Below, in pieces: positions 8,901 through 17,246 of a stretch of DNA of 64,000 nucleotides. The translations under genes were made by a program, and so were the position numbers. The stretch lies in the NCBI RefSeq assembly GCF_014652235.1, contig NZ_BMYK01000014.1, positions 82,569 to 146,568 on the forward strand, given 5' to 3'. This DNA comes from Pseudorhodoferax aquiterrae. Lineage in GTDB: Bacteria; Pseudomonadota; Gammaproteobacteria; Burkholderiales; Burkholderiaceae_C. The notes below the pieces were generated by a model. The model worked only from the letters and a program-made list of their open reading frames with translations, searched no databases and was not told the DNA's origin. Within the stretch, counting starts at the first letter, position 1. Each line of letters opens with the position of its first letter.

Positions 8901-10049
8901 TCACGCAGACAGCAGGTCCACATAGGCCTGGTAGCCATAAACGCGGTTCTTCTTCTGCCCCGTGAGTTCGGTCACGATGCCCAGCGCCTCGAGCTGCCGC
9001 ACCGCGGCGCTGGCGGTGGGAACCGTCGTCTCCAGCCGCTGGCGCACATGTTCCACGCTGAAGCGCGGCATCATCGGCAGCAACTCGAACAGCCGGTAGC
9101 TGGCCGACCCGGCCTGCGGCGAAGCCAGCAGCCGCCTGCGGTCTGCGGCGATCAGGCTGGCCACGTCGATGATGTTGCGCTCAGCCTCGGCCGCTGCCAC
9201 GGCCACGCCCTCCAGGAAGAACGCCACCCAGCCCTCCCAGTCGCCCTCACTGCGAACGGCCGACAGACGCCGGTAGTACTCGGCCTGGTGCCGCTGGAGG
9301 TAGCCGCTCAGGTACATCAGAGGCTGCTGCAGCAGCCCCCAGTGCTCCAGCAGCGCTGCGATCAGCAGCCGCCCGATGCGCCCGTTGCCGTCCAGAAAGG
9401 GATGGATGGTCTCGAACTGCGCATGGACCAGCGCAATGCGCGCCAGCGGCGGCAGGTCTGGCGTCGGCGCATGGACAAAGCGTTCCAGGTCTGCGAGCAG
9501 CGCCGCAACCTGCTCGGGCGGGGGCGGCACGAAGGCCGCGTTGCCCGGCCGCGTGCCGCCGATCCAGTTCTGCGAACGGCGCAGTTCGCCGGGCTGCTTG
9601 CCGGCACCGCGCGCGCCGTCGAGCAGCAGCCGGTGCGCCTCGCACAACAGCCGCACACTGACCGGCAGGCCCTGCGGATCGCGCAGTTGCCCCTGCACCC
9701 AGCGGAAGGCGCGCAGGTAGTTGGTGACCTCCTCCACATCGTCGGTGTTGCCGATCTTGAGGCCCGCCTCCTCGTCGAACAGGTCGGTCAGCGTGGCCTG
9801 CGTGCCCTCGATCTGCGAAGTAAGCAAGGCCTCCTTGCGGATGGCGCTGTAGAGCAACCAGTCGACCGACGGCACGAGGCCCGACACCCCGGCGAGCCGC
9901 GCAAGGGCGAGCTCCGCGTGCCGGCTCTGGTCGATGAAACAGTTTGGCGCCAGTGGCGGATCCGCTGGCGGCAGAGGCTGCGGCACAAAAGCGCGCACAA
10001 CCTCACCCAAGGTCGTTGTGATCGCGTAAGTGCCGGTGATACGGGGCAT
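8901..10049 (-). CDS. Fic family protein (AMPylase) with C-terminal winged helix
   Basis: A 382-residue protein. The Fic catalytic motif HPFLDGNGRIGR lies at residues 216-227 with His216 intact, so nucleotidyl transfer (usually AMPylation of Ser/Thr/Tyr) is expected. The self-inhibitory motif [S/T]xxxE[G/N] appears N-terminally as TSQIEG (Glu81), marking a class II Fic regulated in cis. After the Fic domain the C-terminus (residues about 310-382) reads like a winged helix: FSVEHVRQRLETTVPTASAAVRQLEALGIV. I chose the ATG at 10049; a TTG at 10058 is possible, and neither has a clear ribosome site. A perfect palindrome 28 bases upstream is a likely operator for the winged helix. Confidence 0.92.
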   Translation of the reverse strand: MPRITGTYAITTTLGEVVRAFVPQPLPPADPPLAPNCFIDQSRHAELALARLAGVSGLVPSVDWLLYSAIRKEALLTSQIEGTQATLTDLFDEEAGLKIGNTDDVEEVTNYLRAFRWVQGQLRDPQGLPVSVRLLCEAHRLLLDGARGAGKQPGELRRSQNWIGGTRPGNAAFVPPPPEQVAALLADLERFVHAPTPDLPPLARIALVHAQFETIHPFLDGNGRIGRLLIAALLEHWGLLQQPLMYLSGYLQRHQAEYYRRLSAVRSEGDWEGWVAFFLEGVAVAAAEAERNIIDVASLIAADRRRLLASPQAGSASYRLFELLPMMPRFSVEHVRQRLETTVPTASAAVRQLEALGIVTELTGQKKNRVYGYQAYVDLLSA

Positions 10050-10076
10050 GGAAAGCAAGCTTTGCGATGGGCAGGG

Positions 10077-10102
10077 TCAAATTAAAGCATTCTTTAATTT
10101 GA
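10077..10102. promoter_or_regulatory. 11-bp perfect inverted repeat upstream of fic, likely operator
   Basis: Arms TCAAATTAAAG and CTTTAATTTGA are exact complements separated by CATT. The site is strikingly AT-rich in GC-rich surroundings and lies 28 bases before the fic start. It is a good candidate for autoregulatory binding by the winged-helix domain of the Fic protein. Confidence 0.6.
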
Positions 10103-10190
10103 AGCGAGTCCATGAAAGAAGGCTTTCACATGATCGCCGTCCATGCCGGTCACCGTCGCCGCCGCAAGCATCGGCCGATGACGGCGCGCG

Positions 10191-10213
10191 CGCTGGAGAC
10201 GCTGTTCGGCAGC
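10191..10213 (+). repeat. Imperfect direct repeat flanking fic, copy 2 (relic of permease 3' end)
   Basis: Matches 8860-8882 at 22 of 23 positions and is followed by a degenerate copy of the permease stop region. It does not belong to an intact gene here. Confidence 0.6.
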
Positions 10214-10279
10214 GCCTGAAGGCCACGGCGCCGCCAGCCGCCGCCATGGGCGTGACGGACAACCGGACGACCCAACGCC

Positions 10280-10852
10280 TCAGCTTGCCTTGCGCCGGCG
10301 CATCAGCAGCAGGCCCGCCAGCGCCGCGCCCATCAGGGCGGTCGTCGCGGGCTCGGGCACGGACGTCACCGTGACCTCGTCCAGCGACAGGAAGCCGACC
10401 GGGTCGAAGAAGTCGAAGCTCAGCGTCATGTTCTCCGCCGTGGTGAGGCCGCTGAACTGGTAGACCACGTAGTCGCTGGCCACGGGATCGGTGATCGACA
10501 GCAGCGTCTTGCCGCCGAAGCTCACCGTGAAGCTGCTCGGCATGCCGCCATCGGGCATGAACGCGAACGCCAAGGTCCAGGTCTTGCCGATGCTGCCGAC
10601 ATCGATGGTCTGCGCGATCCCGCCCTGCGACGAGAAGGGGCCGAAGTAGGCGCTGCAATTGCCCGCATACACGCTGGCGCCGGGCCCGGCGCACTGCACG
10701 CCGTTGAAGTCGGACTCACCGGTCTGCGTCCAGCCGGAGAAATCGCCGGTCTCGAACCCGCCGTTGGTGACGAGGTTGGCCTGCGCCGGGGCCGCAAACA
10801 CCGCCGTGGCGGCCAGCGCGAGGCCTGCGATCGACGAACCGATTTTTTTCAT
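10280..10852 (-). CDS. PEP-CTERM sorting domain protein, exported
   Basis: A 190-residue exported protein. A GAAGGAA site lies eight bases before the ATG at 10852; a second ATG at 10858 is also possible. It begins with a signal peptide (MKKIGSSIAGLALAATAVFAAPAQA), has a carbohydrate-binding-like opening (NLVTNGGFETGDFSGWTQTG) common in PEP-CTERM and DUF642-type proteins, and ends in VPEPATTALMGAALAGLLLMRRRKAS, the exosortase signal. Two cysteines (QCAGPG and GNCSAYFG) could pair. Likely function is in the surface matrix. It lies just downstream of the exported subtilase on the same strand, about 45 bases away, so the two may be co-expressed. Confidence 0.9.
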   Translation of the reverse strand: MKKIGSSIAGLALAATAVFAAPAQANLVTNGGFETGDFSGWTQTGESDFNGVQCAGPGASVYAGNCSAYFGPFSSQGGIAQTIDVGSIGKTWTLAFAFMPDGGMPSSFTVSFGGKTLLSITDPVASDYVVYQFSGLTTAENMTLSFDFFDPVGFLSLDEVTVTSVPEPATTALMGAALAGLLLMRRRKAS

Positions 10853-10896
10853 GCTCATTTCCTTCAGTAGACAAACAAAACGGGTGCGGCGCGCCA

Positions 10897-13380
10897 TCAC
10901 ACCGCGGTGACCGTCACGCGGCCGCCCTGGTAGGAGATGCGGAACTGCCGCCCGCCCGACGGGAAGCTGGCGCCCTCGGGCAGGCCTGCGAAGGTGCCGA
11001 GGATGCTGCTGGCCTGGATCAGCGTATAGCTCTCGCCCGCGTTCGGCGCCACCGCCGCCGACAGGCTCAGGCTGCCGCCCAGCGCCACGCTGCCCGAAGC
11101 CACCAGGCGCGAGGACACGCCGCCGCCCTTGAGCGTGGCGGCGAACGCGCCGCCCAGGCCGATCTTGGCCGTGGTCGCACGCAGCACATCGCCCGCGGCC
11201 ACCGTCACATCGGCCACCACGGCGGTGACGCCCGCGGCCTCGGCCGCGGTGACGCCCGGCGCCAGCACGCCGCCGCTCATGACGACGATGGCGCCCGCCA
11301 CCGTGCCCGTGCCGCCCAGCGTGCCGCCGCTGGTGACCGTCACGCCCGAGCCGTTGGTGCCGACCACCGACAGCTTGCCGCCCGCCACCGTCGAGCCGCC
11401 CGCATAGCTGTTGTTGCCCGTGAGGATCAGCGTGCCGCTGCCGGTCTTGGTCAGCGAGGCCGTGTACTGGCCGCGGTCGATCTTGCTCTGGATGTAGTCC
11501 GCGCGCGCGTCCATCCACTCCTTGCGCCAGGCCACCGCATTCGCATAGGGGATCTTGTCGTAGGTCTCGGGCCGGCCGTTGGTGATGGCCTGGATGGCCG
11601 GGTCGTTCAGCAGGCCCTGGACCATGAAGGCCTGCGGGCTCAGCGTGCCGTTCTGGTTCAGCACGTTGGGGCCGAAGGGGCCGGCCAGCGCGATGCCCTG
11701 CTGCTTGTAGCTGGCCAGCCACTGGCGGTCTTCCTGCTCGCGCTGCTTGACCGCGACCTGGCCGATGTCGTTGGACCAGACGTCCAGCGGGGCCTTGTTC
11801 ATGGCGTAGACCATGGGGGCCAGGAACTGACGCGGGCCGTGCACGCCCTTGGCCAGATCGGGAATGCCCCAGCCCCAGCGCTCGTCCGGCAGGCCGTCGG
11901 GTGCGGTCCAGGCGATGGAGGCGCCGGTGGGCGAGGTCTGGCCCGTGCCCAGGAAGCGCACGCCGTCGGACATGCGGTTGTTGGCCGTGGTCAGCATCAC
12001 GTCACGCACCTGCTTGGCGTCCATGTTCGGGAAGCGCGAGAGCAGCACACCCATCACCGCGGTGGCGACCGGCGTGGCCGGCGAGGTGCCGCTGGAGTTG
12101 GAGTAGTTGGTGTCGCCCGCGCTGCTCGTAGTGCGCACGCTGTTCGACGGGGTGGACACGGACCACCACTTGGCCAGCCCCGCCTCGTTGTAGCCGAACT
12201 GCTTGGTGTATTCCGGGTTGGCCGCCGTCGGCGGCTGCACGCCGCCCACGGCCACGAACTGGTTCTCCGCCAGCGGGTTGAACAGCGGGTACGCGGGGCG
12301 GAAGTACGGGTTGCTCCAGTCGTTGTTGCCGGCCGAGCGCACGTTGACGGTGCCGGTGACCTTGATGGCCTCCCAGATCGCGTCCATGAACGAGCGCCCC
12401 GGGTAGGCCGGGTTGTACTGGATGCCGCCGGCCGAGTAGGTCTTCTTGGTGAAGAAGTACTGGTACTCCAGATCCTTGAAGGTCTCGTTCGGGATCATGG
12501 TCGCCATCGCGGCGGGGTTGGCGCTGTCCTTGCCGGCGATCTGGTACGCATTGGCCAGGTTGCCGTTGGCGCCCAGGTCGTTGCCCGACGCGTCGAACTG
12601 CGTGCGGTTCAAGGTCTGGACATAGGAGCCCCAGCTGCTGTTGATCACCTGGGCGCCAGCATCCACCAGGGCCTTGTTGGCCGTGTACCAGTACACGTAG
12701 TCGTGGAAGGGGCCGTGCGACTGCGTGTCGGAGCCGCCGGTCTTGGCCACGACCATCTTCGAGGCGAAGGCGATGCCGTGCTGGTCCAGGCCGTCGCGGA
12801 TGCCGGAGGTCACGCCCAGCATGCCGGTGCCGTGCGAGTAGTCGCTGGTGCGCGCCTGGTCGCCATCGACCACGAAGGCCTCGCCGGCCGTGAACGGGTT
12901 GCCCGGCGTGGGCGTGCTGCGGTAGCCGAAGCCCGAGGTGGCATAGACGCCGCCGGCCCGCACCGGCGCGATCATGGTGGTCTGGAAGCCCTGGTGCGTG
13001 GTGCGGTAGCCCGAATCCATCATGCCCAGCGTGACGCCCTGGCCGTAGTAGCCCAGCGCGTAGGCCGTGGACGCGTTGACGGCGACGAGCTGCCACGGGG
13101 CCGTGATGGCCGTGCCACTGCCCAGCGTGCCGAAGTAGGTGCCGTACTCGGGCGTCTCCCAGCTGGCCTTGGCGCCGGGCACTTCGGCCGCGCTGCGGGC
13201 GACGAAGCCGGGGTCGCCGGGGTAGGACCACTGGTTGGCGCCGGCCGGTGCGGCCAGCAAGGCCAGCAGCGACAGGCAGGCCAGCTGCACGTGCATGTTT
13301 TTCAGCGCCGGTGGCGTGGCGCGTGGGCGCCGTGCGCGCGCTGTGCGCCGTGTGCCATGGCTGCGGATTTCCTGGTACAT
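10897..13380 (-). CDS. Exported subtilisin-like serine protease (S8) with autotransporter-type repeat, no barrel
   Basis: An 827-residue protein. The ATG at 13380 has GAGG upstream; the extended N-terminus (about 29 residues, arginine-rich) before MHVQLACLSLLALLAAPAGA resembles long autotransporter signal peptides. The S8 triad is intact: Asp122 (MMDSGYRTTH), His183 (SDYSHGTGML) and Ser433 (SSGTSPATPVATAVM). Residues about 640-690 contain a passenger-associated transport repeat (SGTLILTGNNSYAGGSTVAG), followed by beta-helix-like sequence. The chain stops after VTVTAV without the roughly 260-residue beta-barrel that autotransporters use, so export route and anchoring are unclear. It may have lost its barrel or be released after Sec export. 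Confidence 0.87.
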   Translation of the reverse strand: MYQEIRSHGTRRTARARRPRATPPALKNMHVQLACLSLLALLAAPAGANQWSYPGDPGFVARSAAEVPGAKASWETPEYGTYFGTLGSGTAITAPWQLVAVNASTAYALGYYGQGVTLGMMDSGYRTTHQGFQTTMIAPVRAGGVYATSGFGYRSTPTPGNPFTAGEAFVVDGDQARTSDYSHGTGMLGVTSGIRDGLDQHGIAFASKMVVAKTGGSDTQSHGPFHDYVYWYTANKALVDAGAQVINSSWGSYVQTLNRTQFDASGNDLGANGNLANAYQIAGKDSANPAAMATMIPNETFKDLEYQYFFTKKTYSAGGIQYNPAYPGRSFMDAIWEAIKVTGTVNVRSAGNNDWSNPYFRPAYPLFNPLAENQFVAVGGVQPPTAANPEYTKQFGYNEAGLAKWWSVSTPSNSVRTTSSAGDTNYSNSSGTSPATPVATAVMGVLLSRFPNMDAKQVRDVMLTTANNRMSDGVRFLGTGQTSPTGASIAWTAPDGLPDERWGWGIPDLAKGVHGPRQFLAPMVYAMNKAPLDVWSNDIGQVAVKQREQEDRQWLASYKQQGIALAGPFGPNVLNQNGTLSPQAFMVQGLLNDPAIQAITNGRPETYDKIPYANAVAWRKEWMDARADYIQSKIDRGQYTASLTKTGSGTLILTGNNSYAGGSTVAGGKLSVVGTNGSGVTVTSGGTLGGTGTVAGAIVVMSGGVLAPGVTAAEAAGVTAVVADVTVAAGDVLRATTAKIGLGGAFAATLKGGGVSSRLVASGSVALGGSLSLSAAVAPNAGESYTLIQASSILGTFAGLPEGASFPSGGRQFRISYQGGRVTVTAV

Positions 13381-14100
13381 CCCTGATCCCTCAATTGACG
13401 TTGGACTTGGCGGGCTGCCACGCGCAGCGGACATGCCACGCAAGGCCGGTGCGCGCATGCAGCCCTTCTAGAGGACAAGACCCTCGTGGCTTGCAGCGCA
13501 CGATCCGTGCCATCGGTGAGAACTCGATTTGCGTGGGATGCCACGGGTCTTTACGAGCTGCCGCGAGTTGGGGAATGGCTGCTGCGTTTGCACCTCTGAG
13601 GGCCGCCGGCACATGCATGGCCGAGGCACAGGGGCGGTCGCCGCTTCTGTGCAAAGGAGCCGGCCGGCCGGTCGGAGGCCCTGGCCGGCGGGTCGATGGC
13701 GACGCGCGACGAAGCCCGCAATGGACGGTTTTCCGAACGACCCGCACGTCAACGTTCGGCCACCCGAACGGAAACTGGAGCGGCGCGCTCCCGCCGCAGC
13801 AGCTGTCTGCAAGGCGGACGAAAGAGAATGCTGGGTGGCTCAAAAAAACCACAAGGTGCACAAAGCCGGCGCCGGCGGGCGTGTAGGGTGCCGCGAAGGC
13901 ATGCAGCGCCGTTTAGCTGGTCCACTGACTCCGTGTGCTTCCTGCACTGGGCCGCGTCGATCCGCTGGAGCCGATGCCGCCGGCTGGCCGTACGTCCTCT
14001 TGGTGAGTCGGAAACCACGGAGCCAGGCTCCTGCCTGTGCGGTCTGCCCCCAGCCGACAACCCCGTCGCCGGAGTGGGAACGCGCCTGCCACCGGCCGCA
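13381..14100. other. Decayed GC-rich intergenic DNA
   Basis: About 720 bases without a convincing gene. Frames are open by chance because of high GC but show no family resemblance, ribosome site or stable codon pattern. The sequence is probably eroded chromosomal DNA at the edge of the AT-rich island. Confidence 0.5.
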
Positions 14101-14253
14101 CAGCAACCTTGATGCCTGCACCGTTCCACTACCCGATGGGCTATTTGCAAGGTCCGTAGTTCGGCCAGCACATTCCCGACTCGGGCGCGGCGGACACGCT
14201 GTCTTGCCGGACCGTGGGCGTGTCGGCCAGCGCCATGCAATGTCGTGGGGCTA
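14101..14253 (+). pseudogene. Relic of a GntP-type permease gene
   Basis: This stretch aligns with 7636-7790 of the intact permease gene. Translated pieces such as PDSGAADTL and SASAM match ADSGAAHTL and GQRHAV, and the preceding MPAPFHYPMGYL parallels MPALANYAMAFL. An in-frame stop (TAG near 14157) and several substitutions break it. It is an old, partial duplicate, or the remainder of a second permease lost when the neighbouring island arrived. Confidence 0.6.
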
Positions 14254-14621
14254 GCGGGCCTCGCAGAGGCTTCGCTCCACCTTGGTCATCCGGCGCCACG
14301 TGTCAACAGGCCGCTTGGCAAGTGCCACTTCCACCAAATGGAGGAAAACGGATGCGCTGAGATTTCAGTGGATGTACAAATCCCTTCTAGGATTGTTTCA
14401 GAAGGTTTCTGAATCGACCCCCTGTACGCGAGGGAGAAGACTCCGCACCAGTGCTGCGCAGAAGATCTGAGCAATTTATCGCTCCAATCTTGTAAAAAAA
14501 GAGCCATTTATTTCAACGCGAATTTCTTCCGTTGCGAAACCGAGAATATGAGGCATTGCTCGTTTGATGACAAGAATTAAGAGAAAACCTCTTATAGCCG
14601 AAGCAATAAAGAAATAAAGAG

Positions 14622-15206
14622 ATGCAGTTCAAATCAGTTCCGGCTTTCCTCATTTTTCTTGGATCTTACTTCCCCTTAGCTCTAATACTTGCGCTGCAGG
14701 ACGTGAGCGAAAAAACATGGGAGTCTAATTTATGCAAGAAGCTCACTGAATGCGTTTTACCAGAATTCAATCATCCAGCGCTTTCATCTTTCGGACTACT
14801 TTTAACTGGATTTTGCTTGGTTCTCACGCTCTATGTTATTTCAAAAATTCGTTACAAATATCCTTTAAAAGTCGTTGAGTCGAAACCAATTCCCGGGGAA
14901 CTTATAAGCTACAGCTTCCCATATATCGTTTCATTTATGGGGGTTGACTATAGCTCCCCCGGAAAAATTGCAGGATTGGCAGCGTTCTTAATTTGGCTCT
15001 TCCTGATTACATACAAAGCACGCCAAATAATAATGAATCCAATCCTCTTGATATTTGGCTGGAGCTTGTACGAGGCAAAAATATCGACAGGAAAACACGA
15101 GCGCAGTGTCAAAATTTTGAGCAAAACATTGATTCCGCCGGGAGTCTATATCTGCCAAGAAATCCAAGGAAGTTACATTACTCTCGGAGAAACCGATAAT
15201 GCCTGA
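14622..15206 (+). CDS. kwaA: Kiwa anti-phage system membrane protein KwaA
   Basis: A 194-residue integral membrane protein with about four hydrophobic segments: FLIFLGSYFPLALILAL, FGLLLTGFCLVLTLYVI, a region around PYIVSFMGV, and GLAAFLIWLFLITY. The soluble C-terminal part (SLYEAKISTGKHERSVKILS) ends eight bases inside the next gene. Size, topology and its fixed place before a DUF4868/KwaB gene identify it as KwaA, which in the characterised Kiwa system forms a membrane complex with KwaB that acts on invading phage DNA after sensing events at the membrane. AAGAG directly before the ATG serves as a weak ribosome site. AT-rich codon use differs from the flanking chromosome. Confidence 0.78.
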   Translation: MQFKSVPAFLIFLGSYFPLALILALQDVSEKTWESNLCKKLTECVLPEFNHPALSSFGLLLTGFCLVLTLYVISKIRYKYPLKVVESKPIPGELISYSFPYIVSFMGVDYSSPGKIAGLAAFLIWLFLITYKARQIIMNPILLIFGWSLYEAKISTGKHERSVKILSKTLIPPGVYICQEIQGSYITLGETDNA

Positions 15207-16113
15207 TTTTTCTGCTTGGAGAACGTTCGATTATGATTCCGCAACTGTCCAGCTCTGGGTCTTCAAAAAGAGTACAACAGGGCTTAAATTCCGAGCGTGG
15301 CACGTCAGAACTGACGAAACAATTGAGGCCCTGTTTAAAGAAACTATCAAACGAGAAGTCAACGCCACAAATGAAAAATTTGCGTACACTGCAATTGCAC
15401 AGAACAACGAAGCGAGCTGCCTAGTACACGCGCTTGAAGATAGCGAAAATCTTATTACGCTACTAAATCTAGTTGATTCCCCCGAAGCCGAAAATACAGA
15501 TGCCGAACTCAAGCACCTTAAGGGCGCTGCGGGTTATCTTGTGAAGTTTCAGAGCGGCGAACGCACCGTTTATGCAGTTCGCAGAACTGCCCCCAACTGG
15601 AAGCCAAGAGTTCGCAGCAGTCTAATTAACGCTATTTTCAAGAACGGCGAACTCTCCGCAACACCTGAAGAGACATTCTCTTTCGATTCGTTCTTCGATT
15701 TTTATTGCATAAATGAAACCGTGCTCGTCAAATCGAAGCGTGCCTATGAAAGCACAATGTCTGAAAAAAAGAGCTATCAAAAGAATTTCGATAGTCTTAC
15801 TCTCGATCCAAAATTCACCTCAATATTTTCCGACATAATTCCACTGAAAGAATATGTTGGAACTAATGCCATGCAACTTCGAAGAATCACGGTGATTCAG
15901 CAGAAGGCCGTATATCTCCGAGAGGAATTTCCCGAGCGAGTTAGATTGGTGAACGGCACCCGAAATTATGGACTCAATTTCGACGCCGAGGGCAGAATAA
16001 TAGTCTGCAGCAAGACCGCCAAAACGGTAATGCAAATACTTCTAGATCATCGCCTGCTTAGCGAAATAACAGACAGTATATATGATGTACAGGATACTGA
16101 GGCTGTTAAATGA
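15199..16113 (+). CDS. kwaB: Kiwa anti-phage system protein KwaB (DUF4868)
   Basis: A 304-residue soluble protein overlapping kwaA by eight bases, so translation is coupled. It fits the DUF4868 family: an N-terminal beta-rich part (TVQLWVFKKSTTGLKFRAWHV), a middle with the GERTVYAVRR strand and SFDSFFDFYCINETVLVKSK, and the conserved C-terminal end MQLRRITVIQQKAVYLREEF, then LLDHRLLSEITDSIYDV. KwaB is the DNA-binding effector of Kiwa and works together with membrane-bound KwaA. No frameshift or missing region is seen and the length matches known KwaB proteins (about 300-315 residues). Confidence 0.82.
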   Translation: MPDFSAWRTFDYDSATVQLWVFKKSTTGLKFRAWHVRTDETIEALFKETIKREVNATNEKFAYTAIAQNNEASCLVHALEDSENLITLLNLVDSPEAENTDAELKHLKGAAGYLVKFQSGERTVYAVRRTAPNWKPRVRSSLINAIFKNGELSATPEETFSFDSFFDFYCINETVLVKSKRAYESTMSEKKSYQKNFDSLTLDPKFTSIFSDIIPLKEYVGTNAMQLRRITVIQQKAVYLREEFPERVRLVNGTRNYGLNFDAEGRIIVCSKTAKTVMQILLDHRLLSEITDSIYDVQDTEAVK

Positions 16114-16146
16114 GCGGCCCAACCAAACTTCTACCATTGCATATAA

Positions 16147-17238
16147 ATGAAGATTATCTCAATATTCAACAATAAAGGTGGAGTCGGAAAAACGACATTG
16201 ACTTTCCATCTTGCACATGCGCTAGCTGAGCTTGGGCACAAGACGCTGATAGTTGACATGGATCCTCAATGCAACGTCACCATATTAGGTCTTGGGGAAA
16301 CGACGCTAGCACGCGTTTGGCACGATGAGGAAGATTTCATTGACGATTTCGCTGCGGCGTACGGGAAAATGCCTCCCGCAGATTTCGAGAAACTAATGAA
16401 GTCGCCGCGATCAATTCATTTTCTGCTAAAGCCGACAGAAAACGGACTATCCGACCTCACAACATTCTCCCCGCCCTTTGCACTGGCATCTAATCTGCAC
16501 CTCATTCCGGGGCGACTGACGATGCATATGTATGAAGATGTCATATCGCGTCGCTGGAGTGATGTGTATCAAGGCGACCCACTTGCCGTGAGGACGATGA
16601 CAAAAGCCCGAGATATTGCAGTCAACTACGCAAAGATGTACGGGTACGAATTTGTGATTATGGACACATCGCCCAGCCTCGGAGCATTAAATAAGTTGCT
16701 CATCTCGACCGCTGATGGATTCATGATTCCCTGCATGCCAGACATGTTCTCACTATATGGAATCAAGAATATCGGCAATGCACTTACGGCATGGAAGAAG
16801 CAATTTGACACCATTTACCATTTGCTTTCCTCCGACAAGCGAGCCGCCTTTCCCGCATCTTTCGTGAAACTTCTTGGTTTCACACTTTTCAATGCCAAAA
16901 AATACACAGGCGGCGAATGGGATCTTGCGACTGCGCACTACAACTTTGCCCAGCAAATCCCGGGGGCAATTCGGAACTATATTCAACCAGAGATACGAGA
17001 CCTCTTGCCTGACGACGTTTTAACCAATCCAATTGGAAAAACGGCAATCATGCATACGCATAACACCATGCCTGCAATGGCTCAGCGATACAACACTCCA
17101 ATGTGGCTTGTTCCCAGAACAGCATCTGGAGCAGATGCGAGCACGGTCGGAGGAAACCGATCGACTTACGAGGATACACAAACCAAATACCATACTTTCG
17201 CAGAAGATTTTCTTTCACGCGTGAATTTTCTAGGTTAA
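16147..17238 (+). CDS. ParA/MinD-type AAA ATPase in defence island
   Basis: A 363-residue protein with a deviant Walker A (KGGVGKTT, signature Lys10, Lys15), Walker A' (LIVDMDPQCN, Asp37) and Walker B (FVIMDTSPS, Asp173). These are the marks of ParA/Soj ATPases, which dimerise on ATP and bind DNA or membranes. It is longer than plasmid ParA proteins, with an insertion after Walker A' (residues about 50-120) and a C-terminal tail. No ParB gene or parS-like repeats follow, so plasmid partitioning is unlikely. It begins 33 bases after kwaB and ends eight bases before the RelA/SpoT-type gene. I infer it is the sensor or regulator of that enzyme. Confidence 0.85.
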   Translation: MKIISIFNNKGGVGKTTLTFHLAHALAELGHKTLIVDMDPQCNVTILGLGETTLARVWHDEEDFIDDFAAAYGKMPPADFEKLMKSPRSIHFLLKPTENGLSDLTTFSPPFALASNLHLIPGRLTMHMYEDVISRRWSDVYQGDPLAVRTMTKARDIAVNYAKMYGYEFVIMDTSPSLGALNKLLISTADGFMIPCMPDMFSLYGIKNIGNALTAWKKQFDTIYHLLSSDKRAAFPASFVKLLGFTLFNAKKYTGGEWDLATAHYNFAQQIPGAIRNYIQPEIRDLLPDDVLTNPIGKTAIMHTHNTMPAMAQRYNTPMWLVPRTASGADASTVGGNRSTYEDTQTKYHTFAEDFLSRVNFLG

Positions 17239-17246
17239 TTCATCAA

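Noticed and set aside
11839..13386. Long plus-strand frame opposite the subtilase gene
   Set aside because: Antisense shadow; the minus strand has an intact S8 triad and signal peptide.
13529..14254. 241-codon plus-strand frame before the island
   Set aside because: No ribosome site or family match; it crosses the permease relic in another frame.
14286..14507. Short minus-strand frame at the left edge of the island
   Set aside because: No start signal, no recognisable sequence, and it faces away from the island operon.
16147..17238. Plasmid-type partition locus
   Set aside because: No ParB gene, no repeated centromere sites and no replication gene nearby; the partner gene encodes a RelA/SpoT-type enzyme.
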